Shown here: piece by piece, positions 36,475 through 47,200 of the stretch
Layout of the letters: each line of letters starts with the position of its first letter
Position numbering within the stretch: position 1 is the stretch's first letter
Assembly: GCF_001975665.1 (NCBI RefSeq)
Contig: NZ_CP019419.1
Span: 310,001-374,000, forward strand
Length of the DNA: 64,000 nucleotides
Direction of reading: 5' to 3'
Source of the DNA: Polaribacter reichenbachii
Lineage (GTDB): Bacteria; Bacteroidota; Bacteroidia; Flavobacteriales; Flavobacteriaceae
Notes under the pieces: generated by a model
Database searches by the model: none
The model's input: the letters and a program-made list of their open reading frames with translations, nothing else
What the model was told of the DNA's origin: nothing
Program-made: the position numbers and the translations under genes

Positions 36475-36954
36475 TTAAAATCTAAAGTGTGAGAATGCTT
36501 TATTGGCTTCTGCCATTTTATGTGTATCTACTCTTTTCTTAACAGCAGCTCCTTCTTCCTTAGCCGCAGCTAAAATCTCAGCAGCTAAACGCTGTGCCAT
36601 AGTTTTTTCGTTTCTCTTACGAGTATACAAAATCATCCATTTAATTGCCATAGACACTTTTCTATCTGGTCTAATTTGCATTGGAATTTGAAATGTTGCA
36701 CCACCTACTCTACGAGATCTTACTTCTACGTGAGGCATTACATTAGATAAACCTTCTTTCCAAATTTCTAAGGCTGTTTTTTCTTCTCCTTCACCTTTTC
36801 TTTCTTCTACGATATCCATTGCATCATAAAATACCTTAAACGCTACTGACTTCTTACCACTCCACATCAAGTTATTCACAAAACGCGTTACTAACTGATC
36901 ATTAAACTTTGGATCTGGTAATAAGACTCTTTTTTTTGCTGCTCTTTTTCTCAT
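36475..36954 (-). CDS. rpsG: 30S ribosomal protein S7
   Basis: This 159-residue head-assembly protein shows RRAAKKR-like basic N-terminus ([19 protein letters not shown]), [16 protein letters not shown] and [20 protein letters not shown]. It lies 27 bp after rpsL and 5 bp before fusA. Confidence 0.98.
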   Translation of the reverse strand: MRKRAAKKRVLLPDPKFNDQLVTRFVNNLMWSGKKSVAFKVFYDAMDIVEERKGEGEEKTALEIWKEGLSNVMPHVEVRSRRVGGATFQIPMQIRPDRKVSMAIKWMILYTRKRNEKTMAQRLAAEILAAAKEEGAAVKKRVDTHKMAEANKAFSHFRF

Positions 36955-36981
36955 GTCTTTACATTAAAAAAGTTACTAATT

Positions 36982-37356
36982 TTACTTTTTTGGGCGTTTT
37001 GCACCATACTTAGACCTACGTTGAGTTCTTCCCTCAACACCTGCTGTATCTAATGCTCCACGTACCACGTGATATTTAACACCTGGTAAATCTTTTACCC
37101 TTCCACCTCTAACTAATACTATCGAGTGCTCTTGTAAGTTATGTCCTTCACCTGGAATGTATGCATTTATCTCATTACCATTTGTTAATCTAACTCTAGC
37201 AACTTTACGCATTGCTGAATTAGGTTTCTTTGGTGTTGTAGTATAAACACGAGTACAAACTCCACGTCTTTGAGGACAAGACGACAAAGCAGCCGATTTA
37301 CTCTTCTTAGTTATTTTGGTTCTTCCTTTACGAACTAATTGTTGAATAGTTGGCAT
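36982..37356 (-). CDS. rpsL: 30S ribosomal protein S12
   Basis: This 124-residue decoding-centre protein shows [20 protein letters not shown] and the [20 protein letters not shown] segment. Both lysines where streptomycin-resistance substitutions occur in other bacteria (in TPKKPNS and in GRVKDLPG) are present, so this looks like the wild type. It is the first gene of the str operon and has a strong promoter about 58 nt upstream. Confidence 0.98.
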   Translation of the reverse strand: MPTIQQLVRKGRTKITKKSKSAALSSCPQRRGVCTRVYTTTPKKPNSAMRKVARVRLTNGNEINAYIPGEGHNLQEHSIVLVRGGRVKDLPGVKYHVVRGALDTAGVEGRTQRRSKYGAKRPKK

Positions 37357-37413
37357 ACTAAATAATTACTGTTTTTCGTTTATAATTAAACTTTGCTCTT
37401 TTTTAAGAGTGCG

Positions 37414-37443
37414 CAAATGTACGATTAATTTCTAATTATTCAA
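37414..37443 (-). promoter_or_regulatory. str operon promoter (TTG-N19-TACATTTG)
   Basis: The minus strand shows TTG at 37443-37441, a 19-nt spacer and TACATTTG at 37421-37414, followed by CGCAC. A small hairpin (CTCTT/AAGAG) follows in the leader. This should drive rpsL-rpsG-fusA-rpsJ. Confidence 0.85.
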
Positions 37444-37503
37444 ATATCAGTGAGTTATTTTTTGTTAATCATTTTTTATTCGTAGTTTTTTATGATTTTA
37501 AAT

Positions 37504-37511
37504 TACATTTG
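37504..37511 (+). promoter_or_regulatory. -7 box (TACATTTG) of the Omp85-like gene
   Basis: This exact TAnnTTTG match lies 20 nt upstream of the TTG start. No TTG is found at 17-23 nt upstream. Confidence 0.5.
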
Positions 37512-37531
37512 AATCACATATTTAATTCAGA

Positions 37532-39183
37532 TTGAAAAGAAACCCAACCACATACTTACTAACTATTTTTGCTTTATTATTAGTGAATACAACTTTGGCA
37601 CAAGATTTATCACTCAAAATTACTTCTCTAAAAAAAAGCGAGCAATCTGTAATTGAAAAAATAGAATATCAAAAAAAACATAATGATTCTGTTTCAATTA
37701 TTAATGAAGTAAATAGAATTTCTAATTATTTGAAAAACATTGGATACTTCACAAACACTATAGATAGTATCAAAAAAGAAAAATCTAACTATTCTGTTTA
37801 CATTTCTTTAAAAAACAAAATTACACAAGCTATTTTAAATACATCTCATATTACAGATCTTACATTAAGTAATATTGAAATTATTGATAAAAAAATTTCA
37901 ATCTCTATAAATGAATTAGAGACTTCACTTTCTAATATTTCTATGAACCTAGAAAAGCAAGGCAAATCCTTTTCGAAAGTTCGATTAAAAGATGTTGTAA
38001 TAAAAAAAAATATTCTATATGCAGATTTGAATATTTATCAATCTAAAAAAAGAATCATTAACAAAATAATTATTAAAGGGTATGAAGATTTCCCAAAATC
38101 ATATTTAAAAAATTATTTTAACATAAAACCAAACACTGTTTTTAATCAAAAAAAATAAAACAAATTTCTGACTACTCAAAAAACCTAGATTTTATAGAAG
38201 AAATAAAATCGCCTGAAGTATTATTTACAAAAGATTCTACCTTAATATATATGTATCTTAAAAAATTGCAAAATAACAGTTTTGATGGTATTGTAAATTT
38301 TGCATCAAAAGAAGATGGTGGTGTTTTATTTAATGGAAACCTAGACCTCAAACTAAATAACATTTTAAACACTGGTGAAAAATTTGAGCTATTTTGGAAT
38401 CGCATTGGCAATGAGAGAGAAGAATTTACACTTAGTTCAGAAACACCTTATATTTTCAATTCTAAATTTACACCATTTGTATCATTATCAATTTACAAAC
38501 AAGATTCAACTTTTCTAAACACCAAATTTGATTCAAAATTATCTTATAACATCAACTCTAAAATTAAAATTGCTGCAACATATAACTCTGAATCATCCGA
38601 TAATTTAGAAGAATCAATAAACAACAATGTAGCAACATTTAACAACAACTTCTTTGGATTACAATTCAGTTATAATATCCCTAAAAATGATTATTTCTTT
38701 AACAACAAGTTTTCACTAGAAATTAATCCGACTTTTGGAACAAGAAAGCACAACAATACAAACACTAATCAATTTAAGATAGAAGCATCTACCTCTTATA
38801 TTTGGGACATAAACAGACGGAACAGTTTCTTTGTAAAAAACGTTTCAGGACATTTAAACTCTACTACTTATTTAGATAACGAAATTTTTAGAATCGGAGG
38901 ATCTAATTCACTAAGAGGTTTTAACGAACAAAGTATTTTTACAAATAGTTACTCCTATTTTAATTTAGAATTAAGACACCTCAACTCAAACACTTCATAC
39001 TTTTATAGTATCACAGACTATGGAATTCTAAAAGATAATAAATTATTAGGTTTAGGGTTAGGATATCGATTTAAAAAAAACAATTCCATATTTAACTTAA
39101 ACACAGTAATTGGTAATAGTTTAAATGACAGTTTTAAATTAAAGAATCCTCAACTAAATGTCAATTGGAAGACATTTTTTTAA
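37532..39183 (+). pseudogene. Omp85/BamA-like outer-membrane protein, split by a frameshift
   Basis: Two ORFs (37532-38158 and 38251-39183, different frames) are halves of one Omp85-type protein. The first half has a signal peptide (ending TTLAQD), a coiled or helical segment and a POTRA-like domain (RIINKIIIKGYEDFP). The second half is a beta-barrel with the conserved GGSNSLRGF loop motif and a C-terminal phenylalanine (LNVNWKTFF). At C-A8-T (38148-38155) the first frame meets TAA; one extra A, or a -1 slip on A AAA AAA, carries translation through 38159-38250 into the second frame, giving about 550 residues. The conserved barrel motif and intact flanks suggest a very recent mutation, phase variation, programmed slippage or a sequencing error. 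The start is TTG. Confidence 0.75.
38148..38155 (+). repeat. A8 homopolymer at the frameshift site
   Basis: Eight consecutive A residues end directly at the TAA that closes the first half of the Omp85-like gene. In the zero frame they form CAA AAA AAA, so the last seven form the slippery heptamer A AAA AAA in the phase used for -1 frameshifting. Confidence 0.9.
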
Positions 39184-39263
39184 ATTTAAATTATCATTTA
39201 CTTATTTTTAACTAATTATTTTTACCATTTTAACATTTTTAACATTTTTTTCATAATTTTTTA

Positions 39264-39293
39264 TTGTTAGTTTATTTTATTTTTTCATATTTG
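39264..39293 (+). promoter_or_regulatory. Promoter of the first SusCD pair (TTG-N19-CATATTTG)
   Basis: TTG at 39264-39266, a 19-nt spacer and CATATTTG at 39286-39293 (seven of eight consensus-compatible positions) lie 28 nt before the SusC ATG. The second SusC gene has the same layout. Confidence 0.65.
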
Positions 39294-39320
39294 ACTTAAC
39301 TAATTCAAATTAAATAAATA

Positions 39321-42300
39321 ATGAAAACAACGTTTAAAGAAATTTTAACACTATTACTAGTGTTAGTTGTGCACACAAAAATACTTGCACAAGAAAAAAC
39401 AGTTTCTGGAACAGTATCTGAAGAAACTGGTCCCTTACCTAGCGTAAGTGTTTCTATAAAAGGAACCGGAAAGGGTACTGAAACAGATTTTGATGGTAAA
39501 TTTACTATTATAGCTAAACCAGGAGATATCTTGAGTTTTAGTTATGTTGGCTACAAAACTATTGAAAAGACTATAGGCAGCTCTTCCATTATTAATGTTA
39601 CAATGATTGAAGACTCTAGTGTACTAGAAGAAATTGTAGTTACTGCCTATGGTATTAAAAGAGAAAAGAAATCCATAGGTTACGCTCAGCAAACCGTAAA
39701 AGGTGATGCAATTGGTAAAGCCCGTGAAATGGATATTTCTAATTCTATAGCTGGTAAAATATCTGGTGTACAAATAGTTGGTAATAATAGTTCTACTTTT
39801 GGAACTTCGGAAATTAAGCTTCGTGGTGAAGACAATGTACTTTATGTTGTAGATGGTATTAGAATAACAGATATAACAGATATTAACCCAGACAATGTTG
39901 CTTCTATGTCTGTTTTAAAAGGTGGTTCTGCAACAGCTCTTTATGGACCAGATGGAGTAAATGGTGTTGTAGTAATTACAACTAAAAAAGGAGAAAAAGG
40001 TAAAGCTACGTTTCAAATTAACCACGCTACATCATTTAATACTGTAACTAATTTACCAGAATATCAAAATGAATATGGTGGTGGATACTCTCAAACCTTC
40101 AATACATTTTCATACGACCCTACAATAGACCCTGTTTCTTGGGCTGCATTTGATGGTCAAAAAATAGTAGAATATTATGCTGATGAAAGCTGGGGACCTA
40201 AATTAGATGGTACTCTAGTACGTCATTGGGATTCTTGGATTGAAGATAGCCCAGAATTTGGACAACTTAGAGCTTGGAGCCCTACACCTAATGATGTAGA
40301 CCATTTTTTTTCTACAGGAATCACAAACAATACTACTTTTTCTTTTTCTAAAGCAGACGAAGATTATAGTATTAGAACATCTCTTACTTATATAGATCAA
40401 GAAGGTGTTGTACCTAACTCAAAACAAGAAACAACAAGAGCTTTAATTAATACAAGTTATAAAATAAGCGACAAATTTGAAATTTTTGGTAATTTAAATT
40501 ACGAAAGCAGAGGACGTTTAAATAATCCAGACCAAAACTATGGTAATTTAGGCTCGAACTTTAACCAATGGTGGCAAAGACAATTAGATTTTAGCAAATT
40601 AAGAGAATACGAACTTAATGGACAAGTATATTCTTGGAATATAAAAGGCGTAAGAGATACTGCACCTCTATATTGGGATATGCCTTATTTTGAATCTTAT
40701 GAAAACATAAGAAATGATGACAAAACATCTTTCTTTGGAAAAATTGGAGGAACATATACCTTTAACGATAAGTTAAGTGTTTTGGTTGAAGGACGTAGCA
40801 CTTTTAACTCATATTTTAGTGATGATAGAGGTACAACCAAAAGTCAACTAGTAACACCTTTTTACACAGAATACACATCTAGAAGAAAAAGAAATGAAGT
40901 TTTTGGTATGTTAACATATACAGACGAATATTTAAATGGCAACATTGATATAACTGCTAATATTGGTGCAGAAACAACAGATTATTTTTTTAGAAGTATA
41001 GATTCTGATACTTCAGGAGGATTAACTATTCCTGATTTTTACAACTTAGCAGGTTCTAAAGATGCTGTTACCACAACTTCATATACTTCTGAATGGAAAT
41101 CAAGAGGACTATTTACAAAAGTCTCATTAGGCTATAAAGATTTAGCTTATTTAGATGGCTCATATAGATTTGACTGGAGATCAACTGCAAACCCAGATAA
41201 CAACAGAGTAGACACTTACGGAGTTTCTGGTAGTTTCTTAGCCCACAAAATAATACCCAAAAATGATATATTAACTTTCGCAAAAGCAAGAGTAGGTATT
41301 TCTACTTCTCCATTATTTCCAACTGTTTATCAAATCTCTGCTGTTTACGATGTTTCTGATCCTTTATATCAAGGCGAAGGAACAATGCTGGTAGATGACA
41401 CACAAGCTAACTCTGAACTAACAGGAGGATTAAGAGAAGAAATGGAAATTGGTACAGAATTAAATTTATTTAATAATAGAATTTCATTAGACTTTACATA
41501 TTTTAATAGAAAAGACAAAGAAATACCAGTAAGTGTAGACTTAGACGGCGCTACTGGATACTCAAATACTTACGTTAACGCAGGACAAACTACATCTAAA
41601 GGTGTTGAAATAGGTATTTTTGGAGATGTAATAAAAAAAGAAGACTTTACCTTTGAATTGGGTGTAAATTTTGCAACTTTAAGTAAAACTGTAGATGCAA
41701 TTTATGGAGACATACAAGCAAGAGATTTAAGCACCTATACTACTAGCATGAGACTGCAAGAAAGAGTTGGTGAAGAATGGGGCTTATTTTACGGTACTGG
41801 TTTTGCATTAGATGAAAATGGAAACCGAATAATTAACGAAAGTAATGGTAGTTATTCTTACGCCCTACAAAACAACAAAAAACTTGGTTCACTATTACCT
41901 GACTTTACAGGAGGTTTAACAACAAACTTTACTTACAAAAACTTTAACCTAAGCCTTGGGTTTGATTTTCAAGTTGGAGGTCAATATTACTCAAGAACAG
42001 ACAGATACTATATACACTCTGGTCTTTCTCCAGAAACAGCAGGTTTAAACGATAAAGGAAACCCAAAAAGAGATGCTGTTGCAGATGGAGGTGGAGTACA
42101 TATAGTTGGGGTTTTACAAACAGGTACAGATGCAGAAGGAAATCCAATATCAGATGGTACAGTTGTAGACACGTACTATGATGCTCAAAGCTGGTATGGA
42201 TTAGGTAACATTGGATTAGTATATGAAAACAACTTATATGATGCCTCTTATGCAAAATTGAGAACAATCAGACTAAATTATAATTTTGACAAATCAATAG

Positions 42301-42485
42301 CAGAAAAATTCAAATTAGATTCAGCTTCTATTAGTGTTTTTGCTAACAATGTTTGGCTAATTTATTCAGATCTACCTTGGGTAGATCCATCTGAGTTAGA
42401 AAAAAGATCTGGCTACAACTGGGCTGAAAATGGCACTTTACCAAGTACAAGAAACATAGGTTTAAACCTAAAATTAACATTTTAA
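39321..42485 (+). CDS. SusC/RagA-family TonB-linked outer-membrane transporter (first copy)
   Basis: This 1054-residue protein has a signal peptide ending ILAQ. A CarboxypepD_reg-like beta-sandwich follows (about 25-100: KTVSGTVSEETGPLPSVSVS, TDFDGKFTI), then the TonB-box-like EIVVTAYG region, the plug (GKISGVQIVG, VLYVVDGIRI, GSATALYGPDGVNGVVVITT) and a 22-strand-type barrel ending in a C-terminal phenylalanine. SusC forms an energised import channel closed by a SusD lid. The plug segment before VLYVVDG is shorter than usual. The partner SusD gene begins 11 bp downstream. With no glycosidase or sensor beside it, the substrate may be a peptide, glycan or other polymer. Confidence 0.93.
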   Translation: MKTTFKEILTLLLVLVVHTKILAQEKTVSGTVSEETGPLPSVSVSIKGTGKGTETDFDGKFTIIAKPGDILSFSYVGYKTIEKTIGSSSIINVTMIEDSSVLEEIVVTAYGIKREKKSIGYAQQTVKGDAIGKAREMDISNSIAGKISGVQIVGNNSSTFGTSEIKLRGEDNVLYVVDGIRITDITDINPDNVASMSVLKGGSATALYGPDGVNGVVVITTKKGEKGKATFQINHATSFNTVTNLPEYQNEYGGGYSQTFNTFSYDPTIDPVSWAAFDGQKIVEYYADESWGPKLDGTLVRHWDSWIEDSPEFGQLRAWSPTPNDVDHFFSTGITNNTTFSFSKADEDYSIRTSLTYIDQEGVVPNSKQETTRALINTSYKISDKFEIFGNLNYESRGRLNNPDQNYGNLGSNFNQWWQRQLDFSKLREYELNGQVYSWNIKGVRDTAPLYWDMPYFESYENIRNDDKTSFFGKIGGTYTFNDKLSVLVEGRSTFNSYFSDDRGTTKSQLVTPFYTEYTSRRKRNEVFGMLTYTDEYLNGNIDITANIGAETTDYFFRSIDSDTSGGLTIPDFYNLAGSKDAVTTTSYTSEWKSRGLFTKVSLGYKDLAYLDGSYRFDWRSTANPDNNRVDTYGVSGSFLAHKIIPKNDILTFAKARVGISTSPLFPTVYQISAVYDVSDPLYQGEGTMLVDDTQANSELTGGLREEMEIGTELNLFNNRISLDFTYFNRKDKEIPVSVDLDGATGYSNTYVNAGQTTSKGVEIGIFGDVIKKEDFTFELGVNFATLSKTVDAIYGDIQARDLSTYTTSMRLQERVGEEWGLFYGTGFALDENGNRIINESNGSYSYALQNNKKLGSLLPDFTGGLTTNFTYKNFNLSLGFDFQVGGQYYSRTDRYYIHSGLSPETAGLNDKGNPKRDAVADGGGVHIVGVLQTGTDAEGNPISDGTVVDTYYDAQSWYGLGNIGLVYENNLYDASYAKLRTIRLNYNFDKSIAEKFKLDSASISVFANNVWLIYSDLPWVDPSELEKRSGYNWAENGTLPSTRNIGLNLKLTF

Positions 42486-42496
42486 AAATTAATAAA

Positions 42497-43951
42497 ATGA
42501 AAAAAACAATAAAAATATTAACACTATTTATATTTTCTCTAACCATTTTCAATTCTTGTGACACAGTTGACTTTGGCGATATAAATGACAATCCTAATGG
42601 ACCAACAGCTCCAATTACCTCTCAATTATTAACATCCGCACAATCTTCTGTACCTTCCTTAATTACAGATGTAACAGGCATATGCTATGTACAACATATT
42701 ACAGAAGGCCAATACCCAGGACCATCTAGATATCAAACAACACAATTTTCTTATGATAGTTGGTACGTTGGACCAATTCAAAATTTAAACAAAATTATTG
42801 AAGTAAATGAAGATCCTGAGCAAGCTGAATCTGTTGGAGCTTATGGAAATAATGATAATCAAATTGCTGTTTCTAAAATCTTAAGAGCCTATTTCTTGAA
42901 TTATATGACAGACAGATGGGGTTATTTACCTTGGACAGAAGCTTTTCAAGGAGTACAAGGAACACAGCCAAAATTTGATTCTCAAGAATTCTTATATAAT
43001 TATATTTTTGATGAATTAAATGACGCACTAGGAAGAATTAATTCAGGTGCAGGACCTTCAGGAGATGTTATGTTTAGTGGAGATATGGATAAATGGGCAA
43101 CTTTTGCTAATACTTTAAAATTAGTACTAGCATTAAGAGTATCTGATGTAGATGCTGATTTAGCAAAAACAAATTTTGAATCTGCAATAGCATCAGGAAA
43201 AGTAATTTCTTCTAATGCTAACAATGTTGTATTTACATTTGGCTCTGATGATAATAGTGATAATCCTTGGGAAGATAGATTTGAAAGCAGAGAAGATTAT
43301 ATAATGTCAGAAACTTTAATGGAAGAGTTACGTTCGGAATTAGACCCTAGAATATTTAAATATTCACAACCTTCAAGAACTGGTTCAACTTCAAGTCCAG
43401 CTTTCCCTGGAGACATAGATGAAAAATATGTAGGCGGCCCAAATGGAAAGGTAAATGGTAATGTTCCTGATTATTCATTTATCTCAGGTACTGTAATTGA
43501 TGACCAAACATATCAAATACCAATGTTTACTTATGCTCAAGTTAAATTTTCATTAGCAGAAGTTTCATTAAGATTCCCGACCTGGAATTTTGGAAGCGGC
43601 ACTACAGCTTCATTATTTCAAGAAGGTATAGAAGCATCTATGGAACAATGGGAAGTTGACACTGCAGATATTACAGACTATGTAGCATCACATACAAGTT
43701 CTACTATTACAGACATTGCATACGAAAAATGGGTAGCTTTATTTTTAAATGGACCAGAAGCTTGGGCAGAATGGAGAAGACTTGATGCACCAACACTAAC
43801 TCCATCAATCTATGCCACTGATCAAAGAATACCAGTAAGACACGGATATGACACCTCTATACAAGACAATAATGCAGAAAATTATGCAACTGCAGTTGCC
43901 GAACAAGGACCAGATACAAACCATACAAAACTATGGTGGGATATAAATTAA
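42497..43951 (+). CDS. SusD/RagB-family surface lipoprotein (first copy)
   Basis: This 484-residue lipoprotein (lipobox near TIFNSC, Cys21) is mostly alpha-helical with TPR-like repeats. Family features include the DINDNPNGPTAPITSQ N-terminus, RYQTTQFSYDSWYVGPIQNL, AFQGVQGTQPKFDSQEFLYN, KWATFANTLKLVLALR, and the C-terminal YEKWVALFLNGPEAWAEWRR and PVRHGYD. These resemble the SusD-like_2 group. It would sit on the cell surface as the lid of the adjoining SusC channel. A strong terminator follows. Confidence 0.9.
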   Translation: MKKTIKILTLFIFSLTIFNSCDTVDFGDINDNPNGPTAPITSQLLTSAQSSVPSLITDVTGICYVQHITEGQYPGPSRYQTTQFSYDSWYVGPIQNLNKIIEVNEDPEQAESVGAYGNNDNQIAVSKILRAYFLNYMTDRWGYLPWTEAFQGVQGTQPKFDSQEFLYNYIFDELNDALGRINSGAGPSGDVMFSGDMDKWATFANTLKLVLALRVSDVDADLAKTNFESAIASGKVISSNANNVVFTFGSDDNSDNPWEDRFESREDYIMSETLMEELRSELDPRIFKYSQPSRTGSTSSPAFPGDIDEKYVGGPNGKVNGNVPDYSFISGTVIDDQTYQIPMFTYAQVKFSLAEVSLRFPTWNFGSGTTASLFQEGIEASMEQWEVDTADITDYVASHTSSTITDIAYEKWVALFLNGPEAWAEWRRLDAPTLTPSIYATDQRIPVRHGYDTSIQDNNAENYATAVAEQGPDTNHTKLWWDIN

Positions 43952-43970
43952 AACCTCATAAAAATTAATT

Positions 43971-43998
43971 AAAAGCACTTCTATAGAAGTGCTTTTTT
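43971..43998 (+). terminator. Terminator after the first SusCD pair
   Basis: The 11-bp arms AAAAGCACTTC (43971-43981) and GAAGTGCTTTT (43986-43996) enclose TATA and are followed by T residues, 20 nt after the SusD stop. The rest of the 261-nt gap to the next SusC is AT-rich leader and promoter sequence with no ORF. Confidence 0.9.
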
Positions 43999-44153
43999 AT
44001 TTTAAAATAACTCATCAAATTGATAGAAAAAAACTAAAAAAAACAGAAAAACAATATTATAATTAGTTAAAAAATAAATTTGACATTATTAACAGAACTT
44101 TATTGATATATTAACATTAATTAACAAACTCTTGGTTTTTTTTTGTTAAATAA

Positions 44154-44184
44154 TTGTTTTTTTAAGTTTAATTTAAGACTTTTG
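44154..44184 (+). promoter_or_regulatory. Promoter of the second SusCD pair (TTG-N20-GACTTTTG)
   Basis: TTG at 44154-44156, a 20-nt spacer and GACTTTTG at 44177-44184 lie 29 nt before the SusC ATG. The shared CTAATTCAAAT-like leader sequence downstream resembles that of the first SusC gene. Confidence 0.6.
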
Positions 44185-44212
44185 GCACTAATTAATTCAA
44201 ATAATTATACAA

Positions 44213-47200
44213 ATGAAGACAAAGTTTAATGGAATTTTAACGCTTTTTTTAGCGTTAGTGGTGCAAATTTCTTTTGCGCAAGAAAAAACTGTTTCTGGAA
44301 CTGTTTCTGATGATTCAGGTGCTTTACCAGGAGTAAGTATTTTAATTAAAGGTACCAATAAAGGTACTGATACAGATTTTGACGGTAAGTATACTATTAA
44401 AGCTAACACAGGTGATGTTTTAGTTTTTAGTTACCTTGGTTATGAATCTGTTGAAAAAACAGTTGGATCTAAAAGCACTATTAATGTTACTCTTACAGAG
44501 GGTGGTGAAATTTTAGATGAAATTGTAATTACAGGGGTTGCAGGTGCAACTAGCAGAAAGAAATTATCTGTAACTGTAAATAAAATTAGTGAAAAAGATT
44601 TAGAGAACATTCCTACTACTTCTGCAGCTAATGCATTACAAGGAAAAGTAGCTGGGGTTACTGTAACAAACTTTGGTCAACCTGGTCAAGGAGCAACAAT
44701 TCAATTAAGAGGTGCTACAAACATTTTTGGTAGCCAATCTCCTTTAGTAATTGTAGATGGTGTTATTGTTGAAAACGGATTACAGGATATTAACTCAGAT
44801 GATATTGCATCTTACGAAGTTGTAAAAGGAGCTTCTGCTTCTGCATTATATGGTTCTAGAGCAGGTAATGGTGTAATTGTAATTACCACTAAAAAAGGTA
44901 AAGTTGGTAAAATGCAAGTTACTTTAAAAAGTGAAGTAGGTATTTCAAAACTTAATAGTTTTATTGAGTTAAATAACTCTCACCACTATCAGTTAGCTTC
45001 AGATTGGCAAAGTGCACAAGGTGTTTACACTAAGTATGCGGGTGTAACTTACCCAAGTAACTATAATGGTTCTAATTACCAAAATGTTTCAGGTGCTAGA
45101 TTAGAAGAAGATGACAGAATTGCTGATAATCCTTATGGAGTTTATTACAACAACCAAGACCAATTCTTCGACTCTGGTATCAACAAAAACTTGTATGCTT
45201 CAGTATCTACAGCAACAGAAAGTTCAAATTTATTTTTATCTATTGAAAAAAACAATGTAGCAGGTATTTTAAAGAATACAGGTGGTTATGAAAGAAATGG
45301 AGTAAGACTTAATGGAGAATTTAAAGTTAATGAATGGTTAAAAATTAGTTCTAGAAACCATTTTGTACGTTCTTTTGACAACACTCCCGGGGGTGGAACT
45401 GGTGTTTTCTTTGCTGTTTCTGTAATGGATCCAGATGTAAATTTAAATGCCCCTAACCCTGATGGTCAACCGTATTTATACGCCCCTAACACTTGGGCTT
45501 CTACAGTTACAAATCCATTATATCCATTATATGCAAATCCTGAAAACAGAAACGATGTTAAATTTTCTAGTGCACTATTAACAAACATTAAATTTACAGA
45601 TTGGTTAAATTTGGATGTGGAGTATGCTATTGAATCTGTAGATAGTAGATTTAAAGATTACACTCCAACAACTACTTATACAGGTGGAGGAACAAGAGCC
45701 GATTTATTTGCAACTTACTCAACAGGTAATTATTATACAGATTCTTACAGAAATACTTCTCAGAAATTACAAACAACACTTAATTTTAGAGAAAACTTTG
45801 GTGAAGATTTAACACTTACAGGTAAACTAAGTTATTTATTAGAGAATTCTGATTACGAATGGAATTCTGCACAAGGTATCAATGCTGTTGCAGGTGGTAG
45901 AACAATATCTTTAGACAACTACACAGATACTTTTATCAGTTCTAATGAAGAAAATGCTGTAACAAACAATTACTTTGCTATTTTAGGAATCGATTATAAA
46001 GACAGATATATTTTTGATGGTATGTATCGTATTGACCAGTCTTCATTATTTGGTGAAAACCACAGAACAAATGACTATTTTAGAGCATCTGCTGCTTACC
46101 GTATCTCTAAAGATGTAGATATTCCTGGTATTCAAGAATTAAAAGTACACGCTGCCTATGGTACAGCAGGTCAAAGACCTCAATACGATTGGCAATACAC
46201 TAGAAGAAATATTAGTAATGGTATACCTTCTACGTCTCAAACAGTTGGTAACCCAGATTTAAGACCATCTACAACAACAGAAAAAGAATTTGGTTTAAAT
46301 GTTGACTTTTTAGATAGATTTTCTTTTGAGGGTGTCTACTCTAATGCAAAAACTGAGGATCAATTTATGCTAGTAGATTTATTTGCACCATCTAGTGCAG
46401 GTTCAGATCAATTCCAAAATATTGGTACTGTAGAATTCAATACTATAGAACTTGTTTTAGATGCAAAAATCATTAACACTGCAGATTTTAAATGGAATAC
46501 TGGTGTAGTATTCTCTACAACAACTAATGAGGTAACTCAATTAAATATTAGCCCTAGAATAGAAGGGCCAACTGACGGTGAAATTTTTAGATTAGAAGAA
46601 GGTGTAGAATTTGGTACTATGTATGGTAGAGATTTTGTAAGAAGTTTAGATCAAATGGCTACTCAATTACCTACAGGAATGGCTATTAGCGATTATGTAG
46701 TTAACGCAGATGGTGTTGTTGTAGAAGCTTCTACTATTGGTACTGTATATGAAAGTGCAATTTTAAAAGAAAATGCAGATGGTTCTACTTGGGTAGGAGA
46801 TGTTGGTAATTCTACTGCAGACTTTAACATCGGTTTAAGAAACACGATATCTTATAAAGGTTTTGATTTCTATATGCTTTGGGACTGGAAACAAGGAGGA
46901 GACCTATATAATAGAAATGGTCAATGGTTAACTAGAGATAATAGACATGCTATGATTGACCAAAGTGGAAAAGCTGCTGGTGAGCAAAAAACAGTAAATT
47001 ATTATCAAAGTTTATATGATGTAAATCAAAATAATGGTTTTTGGGTAGAAGATGCTAGTTTTGTAAAATTAAGAGAAGCTTCAATTTTTTACACATTAGA
47101 TAGTGATAAATTAAAAAATGTTGCTAACGGTTTCTTTAATTCTTTAAGAATTGGTTTAACAGGTAATAATCTATTAACATTTACAGATTACTCTGGTTGG

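Noticed and set aside
38172-38411. 79-residue minus-strand ORF across the Omp85 frameshift
   Set aside because: It is antisense to the continuous protein similarity on the plus strand; no promoter or family.
41944-42267. 107-residue Leu/His-rich minus-strand ORF inside the first SusC
   Set aside because: Composition is that of an antisense shadow of Tyr/Asn/Gly codons in the barrel.
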